A DNA stretch of 64,000 bases from Lepidonotus clava (taxonomy: Eukaryota > Annelida > Polychaeta > Phyllodocida > Polynoidae): contig OW387140.1 of NCBI GenBank assembly GCA_936440205.1, forward strand, positions 20,829,659-20,893,658, given 5' to 3'. Both the position numbers and the translations under genes were made by a program. This document shows, one piece after another, positions 31,071 to 42,300 of the stretch (position 1 is its first letter; each line of letters starts with the position of its first letter). The notes under the pieces are model-generated. The model saw only the letters and a program-made list of their open reading frames with translations, was not told the DNA's origin and ran no database searches.

Positions 31071-31148
31071 ATCTTCTTAAGATAAGATCTAAATCTTCTT
31101 AAGATAAGATCTAAAACTAGTTTGATAATTTAATGTATAATTTAAAAA
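31071..31148 (+). repeat. 22-bp direct repeat before the major capsid gene
   Basis: AAATCTTCTTAAGATAAGAT occurs twice head to tail at about 31,069-31,112, just after the stop of the preceding gene. TCTTAAGATAAGA is itself near-palindromic. Confidence 0.7.
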
Positions 31149-32512
31149 ATGGCTATGCATAAAGATTCTTGTCTGTGTGTTGATTCAAGTTATGATTATT
31201 TTAATATTCCACCAACAGATGCAACATCTAGAACAAGTTTTTATTCAAAATTATATTCAATTAGTAATGTAAGTCAAGGTGGCCCTTTAGAGTTTGCATT
31301 TAAATCAAATAAAGCTGATTTTATAGACTTGTCTCAAACATTTTTACATCTTACTTTAAAAATACTAAAACCAGATGGAACTGCACCTGCAAGACCTCCA
31401 GCACAAGGAGCTCATGCAGGTGAAATTCCAAATCCATCAAAAGTATTTCCTGTTAATTATTTGTCTGGAGCCTTATTTAAAGATGTGGAAATTTATATAA
31501 GTAATAAGTTAATAACTAGTAGTGATACTCATTATGCATACAAGGCTTATATAGAATATCTTTTAGGTTATAAACGTTCTGTTCTTGAATCTTTTGGAGA
31601 ACTTTCTGGGTTTTTTTAGATGATAAAGATTTTAATGAAGTTGAAGATTTTGATGATACTCATAATACTGGTGCAAAGAAAAGATTTCTTACAACACAAT
31701 ATGGTAAAAGTTTTCAACTTATTTGCAAAATTCATAATGATCTTTTTAATCAACCTAAAAAATTTCCAGGTGATGTAGATATGAAAATAAGATTGATTAG
31801 AAATGAGGAAAATTTTGCATTAATGGCACAAAGCGCTACAAGGCAATATAAAATAGAAATAGAAGATGCTGTTTTATTTGTTAAAAGAGTTACTTTAGAT
31901 GATGTTTTTTTAAATGAATTAGATATGGCACGAGAAAAAAATAAACTTATGAAATTTCCATTTAGAAGAGTTGAGTTAAAGTATTCAACTCAAGGTCCAA
32001 ATAGATCGATATTGCAAGAAAATAGAATGATTTCAAATGGTGAACTTCCTAAAAGAATAATTGTGGGATTAGTTGATTCACGTGCATGGGATGGGAGTTT
32101 AACTCACAATCCATTTAATTTTCAAAATTTTGGGGTTACAGATATTGTTTTGCAAAGGGGGAAAGATATTTCACCTTTTTGTGAAATGTCAAAATTAGAT
32201 TTCGATGAAGATAATTTCCATGAAGCATACACAGCAATGATGTATGCAACAGGGAGATTATTTTCAAATAACCCTGTGAGTATAACGCCAGATGAATTTA
32301 AGAATGGTAATACTTTGTTTTGTTTTGATTTATCTAAAACCGCACCAAATGCAAATAGTTTTGAGTTGACTGAAAGTGGTACAATTAATGTAATTGCAAC
32401 ATTAAAAAATCCTGTTGCTCATGGAATAGTTATGATATTTTATAATGAATATGATAGCATGCTTGCTTTAGGTCCTGCAAATCAGCCTGAAGTAATTTCA
32501 AGTTTACTTTAA
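31149..32512 (+). pseudogene. Major capsid protein (double jelly-roll) gene, broken
   Basis: The span shows the marks of the Polinton major capsid family (often annotated as F54H12.2-like in animal genomes): an early FYSKLYSISNVSQGGPLEF, then FKDVEIYISNKLITSSDTHY with AYKAYIEYLLGYKRS, and near the end the region FDLSKTAP..FELTESGTIN. In the family, trimers of this protein build the icosahedral shell. The gene is a fossil with about one break; both halves of the fold are otherwise recognisable. It sits between the core-like protein and the protease, the usual order. Confidence 0.85.
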
Positions 32513-32519
32513 TGTAAAA

Positions 32520-33068
32520 ATGTACGGATATGAAATTGAAAATATTTTGAAAAGTAATTGTGTAACTTCCAGTATTTTTAAAGGTGTGTATTCATCAAAT
32601 CGATTACCATGTTTAAAAGGTATCAAATATCCTGCAGCATATATTGTTAATACTGATGAAGATTATAAAGCTGGTGAACATTGGGTAGCATTTTTCTTAA
32701 AGTCACGCAAAGCCTTACCAGAATACTTTGATTCATATGGGTTAAAACCTTTAAAAAGATATTTTAGAATGTTTATTAAGCAAATAAATAAAACGTATAG
32801 GTATAATACACAGGCTTTGCAATCTATATTATCTAAGGTCTGTGGTGAATATACTGTATATTATGTTTTTCATAAAAGTAAGGGAAAAACTTTAAAAGAA
32901 ATACTTAAAAATTTTTCTGATAATAGATTAAAAAATGATTTACTTGTAAAGCGTTTTGTAAAAAGGCTGCAAAGAAAAAAAGTAGAAGGAAAAAATCAAT
33001 GTAAAGCTGGTTATTTATGTTCTAAACATATGCAGAAAGTGTTGAAAAAAATAGTAGTCTCATTATGA
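32520..33068 (+). CDS. Polinton maturation protease (adenain-like cysteine protease), 182 aa
   Basis: ATG at 32,520, seven bases after the capsid stop. The triad is visible: GEHWVAFF (H54), EYFDSYG (D71) and SKVCGEYTVYY (C108), with Q101 for the oxyanion hole. Spacing and length match the adenain/Ulp1-like proteases of adenoviruses and Polintons, which cleave virion precursor proteins. Catalytic residues all present. Confidence 0.88.
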   Translation: MYGYEIENILKSNCVTSSIFKGVYSSNRLPCLKGIKYPAAYIVNTDEDYKAGEHWVAFFLKSRKALPEYFDSYGLKPLKRYFRMFIKQINKTYRYNTQALQSILSKVCGEYTVYYVFHKSKGKTLKEILKNFSDNRLKNDLLVKRFVKRLQRKKVEGKNQCKAGYLCSKHMQKVLKKIVVSL

Positions 33069-33138
33069 GGCAATACATAAGGTTATAAATTTTATTAAGA
33101 TTAATGATTTATTGCATTATATATATACATGTATTGAA

Positions 33139-33438
33139 ATGGAAGCTTTATCCAAAATGGATTTAAAACCTACTCCAACAAAGCTTGGTTTTGGAGGGTT
33201 AACTTTAACACTAGTAGTTAGTTTGATTGTTATAGGTTTAGAGTTAAAGAAACCAATATTGCAACCTGAATATGTATTTTTGGATTGTATGATGCTGTCA
33301 CAAAAAATGAAGGGTAAAATAATTGAAAAATTATTTTTAAGGTGTGAAAATAAAAAACTTATTCAACCTCTATTAGATAAACCGACTGCAAGGAAATATA
33401 TGTCAAACAAATTAGATACAAATATTTCTACCGTTTGA
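33139..33438 (+). CDS. Polinton-borne small membrane protein, about 99 aa
   Basis: Taken from ATG 33,139 (MEALSKMDLKPTPTKLGFGG). One hydrophobic segment, LTLTLVVSLIVIGLEL, fits a single transmembrane helix; the rest is Lys-rich. No family recognised. It is the last open frame before the repeat-rich right flank. Confidence 0.4.
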   Translation: MEALSKMDLKPTPTKLGFGGLTLTLVVSLIVIGLELKKPILQPEYVFLDCMMLSQKMKGKIIEKLFLRCENKKLIQPLLDKPTARKYMSNKLDTNISTV

Positions 33439-35194
33439 ACATGTATGCAAATATTTTTATGTTTGAAAACTAGCTAAGGTTACAAGAATTTATATAAATT
33501 TGCTAAAGACAAGCTTTATATATTCAAATGTAAATAAAAGAAAGTTTACAGGTTAATATTAGTATTAGTAATTTATTTTGTTATAATAAAATAATAATTT
33601 GTTATAAGTATGCTCGGCTTGAATTTAAGAAATGTTTTTAATATTATTATTTGATTTAAGTTTTAAATTTTTATATTATTTAAAAATTGTTTGTCTTCAA
33701 CCTTTTAAAATTTTAACATGTATTATAATTTTAAATTTGTGTAGTCAACCTGTGATAGTTGACTAAAGTGTAACCTAAACTGTGTGACTAATGAAGTTGT
33801 ATGTAAAGGTTATCACGATGGAAAGAAGTCTTCCAGCGCGGTTACCATAAGCTTACAACTGGACTGATCAGTAGATGAAAGAAGTAACCTTGACTGGTGG
33901 TACCTTGACTGGTGGTCCTGGGGTTGCTATGAGAAGTGACTGGACCTTGGCTCACCAGTAGATGAAAGAAGTAACCTTGACTGGTGGTCCTGGGGTTGCT
34001 ACGAGAAGTGACTGGACCTTGGCTCGCCGTGAATGAAGTTCGCTTAAAGGTTATTACGATGGTTAGCAGAAGTGCCTTCCAGCGCGATTGCCTTGAGCTC
34101 AAGTTTTGGCGACTACAGATGTATGGTTACTTAAACTGAACTAATAAGGACTTAATTGTTTGAAGGATGAAGCCTTGAAACAAATGCCATTATAGTCTTT
34201 GGTTAAGTACATTTAAATCTACTGAGTATAAATAAGGTCACATTAAGTTTGGTTACTGATGTTGGAATATTAAATGATGAAATAAAAACTGCTAAGAGTG
34301 ATTACTGATGTTAAAATATTAAAACTGTTAAGAGTGGTTCGTTACTGATGTTGATTTGTTATTGATGTTGAAATATTAAAATTGTTGAAATATTAAAACT
34401 GTTAGAATGTAAGTAGATTCAAGCCGAGTTACCTATAACATTTATAAACCTATAACATTTATAAAATAATTAAATTGAATAAATAAACCTGTAAAGTTTC
34501 TATAATTTACTTAAAGGTAGATGCGCTTTTTAATAAAAAAGGTTATTACAACAAAAAGGTTATGTTTGTAATACAAAAGAACTTACAACATGTATTGTAC
34601 TTATGAAATCCATGGAGATGTGATACTTGTGATGAAATCCAAGGAGATGCAATACTTGTGAAAATCCAACGAGATGTGAATGTACAAAAATGAAATTAAG
34701 TACTTATGAAATCCAAGGAGATGCAATCAATACTTGTGAAAATCCAAGGAGATGTAAACCAAGGAGATGTGAATGTACAAAAATGAATTAAATATGAACA
34801 TAACCACAATTTATGATTTATGTTTTTTGTTATTATATAGAAACACCATTTTTAATATACGTTTAATTTCGATATTGAAATAAACTTATATGATATTTAG
34901 TAAATACAAGCAAATCTTAACGATTAGATATTTAGTAAATACAAGCAAATTTTAACGATTTAGTAAATACAAGCAAATCTTAACGAGATTAAGACTACAC
35001 GAAATACACGAAAAGCGATGACGTTTTCTCGTCAACATGAGAGGCTATACAAGCAGGGTTAACAAATTTATTGATTTAGAAGATTTATAAATTAATATAG
35101 TATATTTCAATTTATTTTCGATATTGAAATAAACTTATATGATATTTAGTAAATAAGGCTATGCCCTAGATTAAAATAATTTTTCCTTAGCCGT
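33439..35194. other. Repeat-rich right flank of the Polinton
   Basis: No gene. Contents: (a) inverted arms at about 33,538-33,630 and 34,412-34,505, both with TTTACAGGTT and CTCGGCTTGAAT, around an 780-bp middle; (b) in that middle, a direct repeat with ACGATGG..CTTCCAGCGCG at about 33,815 and 34,050, and a tandem pair of about 70-86 bp at 33,870-34,026; (c) a 24-26 bp minisatellite of AATCCAAGGAGATG, about 34,605-34,770; (d) two copies of CGATATTGAAATAAACTTAT at about 34,870 and 35,118, with several copies of TTAGTAAATACAAGCAAATC between. Confidence 0.65.
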
Positions 35195-35324
35195 GAGTAG
35201 TAAACCCCAAGGTCGAGTTCAACTCGTTGGCGCGAAATGCGCGCATAAATTAGCCCTAGCTAGAGCCGATAAACCCTGCGCATTTCGCGCCACGAGTTGA
35301 ACTCGACCTTGGGGTTTACTACTC
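35195..35324. repeat. Palindromic hairpin element, possible Polinton right end
   Basis: Arms of about 47 bp (35,195-35,242 and 35,278-35,324) are inverted copies differing by a single inserted T; the loop is about 35 bp. Arms begin GAGTAGTAAACCCCAAGGTC. The edges AGTAGT...ACTACT satisfy the AG...CT rule of Polinton ends and the AT-rich Polinton-like sequence stops here, but a stand-alone foldback element is equally possible. Confidence 0.6.
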
Positions 35325-35600
35325 TCATTTGATAACCTGATATTATCTTACTGACGAAAATTTTATTATAATTAGTTTTTTGAATGTAATTTCTTGGTTT
35401 CAGAATGAAGTATGATATTCAGTTTCTGGAACTGCATGTAGAGCAAGTCATATAATGTGTTAATATATCAATAAGCATAGGTGGAATCACAGAACTCAAT
35501 AATTTGGATACAGTGACAGGATGTTTATTCACAGTGAAATACCTAAAGGTATTATGTGGTGATAATAATCCTTAAAGGCTTTGGTGTTTGAACAGGGCTA
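35325..35600. other. Host-like spacer
   Basis: Nothing recognised between the hairpin and the LINE tail. Confidence 0.4.
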
Positions 35601-37279
35601 TTTTTTTTTTTTTTTTTTTTTTAATTAACATTTGTTTTAACTGGTCAAATCTCGGAAACAATTCCGGTATTCTTCATCGCACCAGTAGTTACAATTTCTT
35701 CACAGATAATCAGTTTACAATTCTTTTAAGTAGTGTATGCAACAATAATTTCTTAATCTATTCATAATTAATATAACGTTAATTCAACCTTCATTTTTGC
35801 ATTACAACATGTAGTAGTGATATTCAGAAATATTTCAATTTTTAACAATATTAATTTACTTATTAAGTTTTTAGTTGTAAGTTTTAAATTTAGTTTGCAT
35901 CAAGTAATATCTATCTAAATCCATACAAAATAATACATCAAAATGATTAATGATTAATGTCCAATTCATTTTGCATAGTGATACATGTCGGTTCTTTAAA
36001 ATGATTTTCATAATAATTATTAAATCTTATACGTATTCAACATTATAGGTTTTTGATATCTTTTAAATTCTGTTATGTTCTTACTATTTCTTATTATGGG
36101 ATCAAGATTGTTCCAGTCTCTAATACCTGAATATAATATATTTCTTTTAAAAGCTTCACAGTTTGGTTTTGTAATAACAAATTTTGGTCCATCATTAGAC
36201 CTAGTATTAACAATTGGTTTTTCCATTATACATCTAGACTTGTAATTATAAAGGAAATCATTTAGATGATTGATTTTTCTTGCTTCAAGGCTTGAGATAT
36301 TACAATTGTTGAATAATACTAAATCATCTATTTTCCCTTTAGTTTTTTGACAAATTCTCAGACCTCTAATGTGTAATCTGTCTAATTTTCTAATGGTTGG
36401 TTGTTTACAATATAGGAAAATAAAATCACAATAATCATAATATGGAATTATCATAGATTTATATATAAGTACTGCACAAGTATTACTCATAAAGTGTCTT
36501 ATTTTACTAAATAATAATAACTTATAAGAAATTGCACTCACTAATTTTTCTAGGTGGTTTTTAAAACTTAATGTTTGATCAAAAGTGATACCCAAATATT
36601 TAAATGTATTGACATTTTTAATAACTTCTCCATTTAAAGATACATGGATATTATTACTATTTTTCAATGCTTTTTTTGTTCCAAAAATCATTGTTTTAGT
36701 TTTATTAGTATTAATTGTGAGTGCATTTTCTGAACACCAAGTTGAGAAAATATTAAGCATATTTTGCAAAGAGTTTACTGCTTTCTCCAAATTTGTGTTA
36801 GAGCAATAAATAACAGTATCATCAGCATATAACTGGTATGATTCCATATCAAGTAAATATTTTTAATCATTTATAAATACAATAAAAAATAATGGACCGA
36901 GAATTGAACCTTGGGGGACTCCACAAGTAATATCAGCTAGGCTTGATAGATTGTTATTTGCAATAGTCTTTTGTTTACGGTTTGATAGATAATTTTCAAC
37001 CCATTTCAATATATTACCTTTGATTCCCAAAAGTTCTAGTTTTTTAATTAATATTGTATGATTAACTGTATCAAATGCTTTTTGTAGATCTATAAAAGAG
37101 GCTACAGTAAACATTCTATTATTCATTGACATGAAAATTTTGTTTGTTAAATTAACAATTGAACTTGCAGTAGAATAGCCTCTTCTGAAACCATTTTGGT
37201 TTTCACCTAAGTAATTGTATTTCTCAAAGTAATTCATCATATGAATATGTACAATCTTTTCTAAAATTTTACCTGGTAT
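35601..37279 (-). mobile_element. 5'-truncated LINE (non-LTR retrotransposon) with poly(A) tail
   Basis: Read on the minus strand, coding runs from about 37,279 to 36,020, with the reverse transcriptase motifs QNGFRRGYST, FIDLQKAFDTVNH, GVPQGSILGPLFFIVFIND and YADDTVIYC, then the usual C-terminal region (LGITFDQTLSFKNHL, LDRLHIRGLRICQ). A single in-frame TAA at 36,863-36,865 interrupts it. The endonuclease and the first RT motifs are missing, so the copy is truncated at its 5' end. About 400 bp of 3' UTR lead to a run of 22 T on the plus strand (35,601-35,622), the poly(A) tail. Clade unsure: CR1/Jockey/L2-like. No clear target duplication found. Confidence 0.9.
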
Positions 37280-37304
37280 CAGGTAAGTTCACAGGTTTTG
37301 AATA

Positions 37305-37480
37305 CCTAGGCAGGTGCTAGACAGGTAGGTCTATAGAGGTTGGGCAGGTAAGCAGTCAGGGGCTGGGCAGGCAGGTAGGCAGGGCAGGCAGGCAGGGCAG
37401 GTAGTTGCTGGGCAGGTAGCTGCTGTAGGTGGTGCAGGTAGCTAGGTGCTGCATGGCAGGTCCACCCATAGGTCTGCAGG
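37305..37480. repeat. CAGG-rich minisatellite
   Basis: Degenerate repeats of CAGGTAGG and GGGCAGG follow the LINE break point. Any reading frame through it is low-complexity. Confidence 0.7.
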
Positions 37481-38803
37481 TGCACAGGTACTTCCTCACT
37501 CCTCGAGGTCCCACTACTGTTTGTCTCTGGTCCTGGCCGGGAAGAGCCATACATCCTGGGACATGCTGGGTCTCTGTGAGTCTTCTCTCTTGGAGAGGTC
37601 TCTGCACTCTTTGCCTTCCAAACTCTTTTTGTCTCTCGAGTGGTCAGTGGCCATCCTTATATCCCTAGAAAGGAAAAGATTCATTTAAATATTAATTACA
37701 TATCTTCAACATCATAATACCCATATATAGAACTCAGGAAAAGGGGTCAATGGGACTCGGGGTCCTCAAGATATTCAGGGTCTTGAGGGTTGTCGTTGGC
37801 CTCACGGACTTTGTGACTGGTGCTCCAGTGAAAGTGATAAAAAGAGATAAGGGTGGGAGAGGGGGTTTGAAGGTTAGCCTTGGGCATGGTTTGCTGTTAA
37901 CGCTACATATTCATGATTGTGGTGTCAAGTGTTATCTGATACTATAATCAATAACGAGAATAACATGAGAAAATATACCTGAATAATATTGAGGTATATT
38001 TTCTCATGTTATTCTCGTTACTATCCCATATAAGGCGGAGATCATTGTCATTATGATGAATGTGGTTGGATAAATAAATAAACAAATAAATAAATAAATA
38101 GATAAATCACTGAGGAGTACATAAGTTTTGGATAAATGTTTCATGATATTCTGTTTGGGTAAAATATTTATCATTAGGACATATTATTGATTAAAAATAG
38201 TCTTTCAGATATGATAATTTCGTCCATTCATTCCAAGAGTTGTGCACAGCAGTAAAAGTCCCTATTAGTATGTTTATATATATATATATATATGATCAGG
38301 GTATGAAGTGTCTCTCTTCTTTCCCTCCTTTTACCCATTTATCATAATCACAATTCTCTGTAATAACCATTTTACACTGCATTTTACTTGATTTTGCACC
38401 CTCTCCTTACAAACACCAACACATTTACTTTAAATGAATATTCCATAAATGCAAAAAGGGAAACAGTGAATAGCAACATAATAATTCAGCTTGTGATCTC
38501 ATTTACATATCCTAGTGGCAAAAGACAACTAATGTTATGCAATTCCACATGTTTTCCCTCATCAACCCAACCAAAGAGGTGAAAATCCACCTCCTGTTAT
38601 TTAAGGTAATCCCGTATGCCTGCACCAGGGGGAGGCACAGGGAGATTTGCATAAAATGATTTGGATTTATACAGCCTATTTTGCTTTTCACTGTTACACT
38701 GTTTTGTTATTTTGGAAGAGGAGGGAAATAAGGAGTTAAGAAGTATTTGGAATAGTTTGAATGTTAATTATGAAAAGGATTATGCATTATATATAATATT
38801 TAA
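37481..38803. other. Host noncoding stretch
   Basis: No gene recognised. It includes a perfect hairpin (37,952-38,020), an AAAT microsatellite at about 38,065-38,105 and a short TA run at about 38,274-38,293. Confidence 0.5.
37952..38020. repeat. Perfect 29-bp hairpin
   Basis: Arms 37,952-37,980 and 37,992-38,020 are exact inverted copies (TAACGAGAATAACATGAGAA...) around an 11-base loop. No further terminal structure seen. Confidence 0.85.
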
Positions 38804-39146
38804 CCCTTTAGACCCCGATCCGGCCATGGCTGCCCGTGGGTAATTTCCCCAAATCGGCCGTGGCCGCCTGCAAAAACGGAAATTTTTCCATAATTTTTCC
38901 AAATTATTCCAGAGACAACATCTTTATGAATACTCACCATACAGAAATGGATAATATATCGTTTGAAAGCTGATTTAATTCCCTAACCGATGCTATGAAC
39001 CCCATTACAATAACGTTAATTGAAAGTGATGGGTCATCCTTTGAAGTTCCTCACTTAAAGGAAATTTAGGGAATTCCGGAGGGAAATCCATGGAAATGCT
39101 GGGAAAATCAAGCAATTCATGATTGTAATATTTGGGGTCTAAAGGG
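38804..39146 (-). mobile_element. piggyBac-type MITE, copy 1
   Basis: 343 bp with ends CCCTTTAGACCCC and GGGGTCTAAAGGG, flanked by TTAA on the left (38,800-38,803) and TTCA on the right. TTAA targets and CCC termini are marks of piggyBac. It matches copy 2 (46,865-47,202) along its whole length when inverted. Non-coding. Confidence 0.85.
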
Positions 39147-39291
39147 TTCAGAGGAAAAATGAGTGAAAGTAGTGATAAAAAGGCAAACAGTGTTACAGTG
39201 AAAAGGAACTGACGCTTCATACTCTGATCATAAATATATATACATATCTATAGGCCTATATAATATACGTGTGTGTGTTTGTTCATGTACA

Positions 39292-39329
<38 letters not shown>

Positions 39330-42300
39330 TAATAGTACTATTTTTAATGTACAAGACATGTAGGCCTACCTAACGAAGTGAGATATTGATGATGATGATG
39401 AAAAAACCAATGAGATGGAGAAAAATGTGCATTCAGAATATGAGATTGTAGTGCAACAAGCTTTAGTATTACATGTATTTCAAACATATAGGTTGTACAC
39501 CCACATTTCTTAATAAAGTGAGCAATCTCAGTCATGTACGTCGTAGAAAGTAATAAGATTATTTCCAATATTCCTATTATGGATGTGCATATCTAAAGGC
39601 AGACAGAATAGTATACATGCCTGCATACCCTATAGGCTCACTGTACGCGTTTTCCACTGTAGACAATAAGTTCCAGTTAAAGCAGTAACTGTCACTGTCA
39701 GAACAGTGGTATTCTCATCCATTAGGGCCCATATTCACAGATGCACATCTGGATCTTTACTTTTGTATAAGTTTTACTAATTCAAAATATCCACAATATA
39801 GATATGAGGTCCTTACTACATTGAGCAAAACTGGAGTCCTTACTGCATGGGAGACGATCGTCCCGTGGCCTGGTATTGATAATAATAACAAAATAAAAAC
39901 AATTCAATGTTTATTCTCGTGGCGACCAGCAGATTGTGAGAGGTAAGCTACGAACCGTAACGACACCGCAACGGCCTAGTTTTAAAGGATGTCAGGACAA
40001 CCACCTAGTTTGAAATGATGTCAGGACGACCCCATTGGAGGCCCCGTATCAATGCAGATCACGTCGCCCACCCACACAAACCGGTACCTGTATGTGGACC
40101 GTAGGGCGCGTTGAGTGTGGCAGTATGGATTTGAGTACCATTAAGGACAAGTGTACAATAATTGTACAATAAAATGATCTAACAGTAAGCTTTGTTGTGA
40201 CATTTTCAATTAAAAATAAAAGTCGTTTTTGTTCACGTGATAGAAGATCTAACCTAAAACTACTCAGGGTGTATTATTTGAGAAAATCACAAATGCTGTT
40301 TGCAAAATCATAGAAAATGGAATAAGATTTTCTCTGTAGGAAAGAAAGCTAAAGACCCCTTGTTTAACTCGTAATGTCTCGCTTATATGACACCCCAGAT
40401 TACCAAATAAAACTGAAATACAAAGAATAAAATTCCTTGTCGTGATCGACTTTGAGATTGTAGAATTGCATGCAAGTAAAGCACAATCTAATCTTCACTA
40501 AGAACGAAATGCACATAGCCCAGAGTTATATATCAACCTGTTTCAAGTGTCACCGAAACGTTCTCGACTCATAAAATTTCGTTCAGTCGAACACAATCAT
40601 ATTATAGAGGTATAAGTAAATGTTAACGAAAGGTTTGACCTTATGATGAAGGCTATTTGATAGTATTTTGAGGTGATTTGCAAACCACCTCAATAGTAGG
40701 TGAGGACCCTAGATTTCGATTTTAAGAAATTGCCCGTCGCATGTCATTATAATTTCTTAAGTGCTTTCTTTTGTCCCTTTCGCCGTGTGTAACCTAAGAA
40801 TACTAGGCCCTGTCTCATGTCACCTAATTAGTATGTCGTAGAGATCTTCGGCTTATAAATGTTGCCCTGTCGAATTTAGGGGTTGAGATCCACTATTAGG
40901 AATAAGCTTTGCAAATCTGTGTTCTTTTCTTTCCTGAGTGTAGTACATGTAAATTGAACTCTGGCTTCCAGATAAATTGCAAGAAATTAATGAGTACAAC
41001 CGCCGGCTATAATTATGTTCCTACCTCAACCCCTACTGCCTCCTTTGCTCCAATGTACTTTCTTCTCCCTAACCTGCGCCGCAGGCCTCTCACCCATATG
41101 ACAAAATCCAGAGACGAATACTTTGTACTCTTCCCTATATTGAACAGTTAAAGGGAAGACAATTTTATCAACTACAAACGATATTAACCTTTGCCATCGC
41201 GATTAATTTGGATTAATTTCATTTCCGTGCATTGAGTGTAAGCCGGAGTGGGTTGGAACACATCATGACATTCAGTGTAGAGTGATATCAAGATGGTCCT
41301 GGAGAGGATGTTGTCCTGTCCTACCTACTCGTGACGCGTACAGAAATAAATAAGATAAAACAAAAAATGAAAAAAAAATGAAAAAAAAGCGGACTAAACA
41401 TGGGGACCCTCACAGTATGTTTCACGGAGATGATCACCACTCCCCGCGCGTACGTTCCGCTTGCCCGGAGGATGCCCCACCCCTCCCCCCACTCCCCTAC
41501 AAACACACACTCCGTGTCCTCGATTCTCGAGATCCAAACACACAGTCCCACACCGCCTTCTCTGCCTGCTGCGGGCTACACACATGATCAGTAGCCTTCA
41601 CTGCCACCATCGCACCACTCCTGGCTCGCCCCATCCGCCACCCTCACCTCCCCCAACCATCACCACGGTCATCTACCTCCTGGCCTGCACCCACCTTACA
41701 CAAAACTCTCATCTCAGCATCAGCCACATTGAGCTCCTGCTCCCAACACAACTCAGGTAAACGCCATTATAATTTAGTCCACACCGAGGTGGCATCAATA
41801 GTCATGGCGCCCCACAAACTTAAAGCGGCCTCGGCAGGTGAGGGGGAGGGGCCGACCTGACTGCACGTAGAGCTGGGGTGGGAGGAGGGGAGGGTGGTGG
41901 TGGTGGCATACCGTCCTACTGACTGGAGTAACAAGTGAATCAACCACCTGATTCTCACTGTAGCCAGGTGTGCTCAGGTTTTTGGGTCAAGTTCAGGGGA
42001 GATAGTCACCATCAATAATTGCTACTGGGAGGATGCTATTCGGGGTTTCAAACACTCCATAACTAACATGTGTATACATGTCTATTTCTTCTCATGTAGG
42101 ACACCATTTGTAGTAAGAATGGATACAGGGAACACACTGAAGACGTCCTTAAACTGATTCCATCCCTATAAATATAGTATGTGAAAGTCATCACATGATT
42201 TTAAAAAACACATGGCGTACCCTCCATGTTTATCACGAATCTTACTATTAGTCATTTACTCCCAACTGAGCGTTTTTTTAGTACGGGCATTGAAAAACGC

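Larger units (their letters stand above)
1740..35324 (+). mobile_element. Polinton (Maverick) element, fossil, interrupted by a nested DNA transposon
   Basis: The full marker set is present on one strand: minor capsid protein, protein-primed family B DNA polymerase, retrovirus-type integrase, A32/FtsK-like packaging ATPase, double jelly-roll major capsid protein and adenain-like cysteine protease, plus several small basic proteins typical of the family. Coding DNA is very AT-rich. The element is broken, with about two or three breaks, but most genes are still open, which points to a fairly young copy. Without the 15.2-kb insertion at 10,589-25,792 it is about 18 kb. The ends are uncertain: the left one was not found, and the right one is placed at a hairpin with AG...CT edges (35,195-35,324) as a hypothesis. 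Confidence 0.9.
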
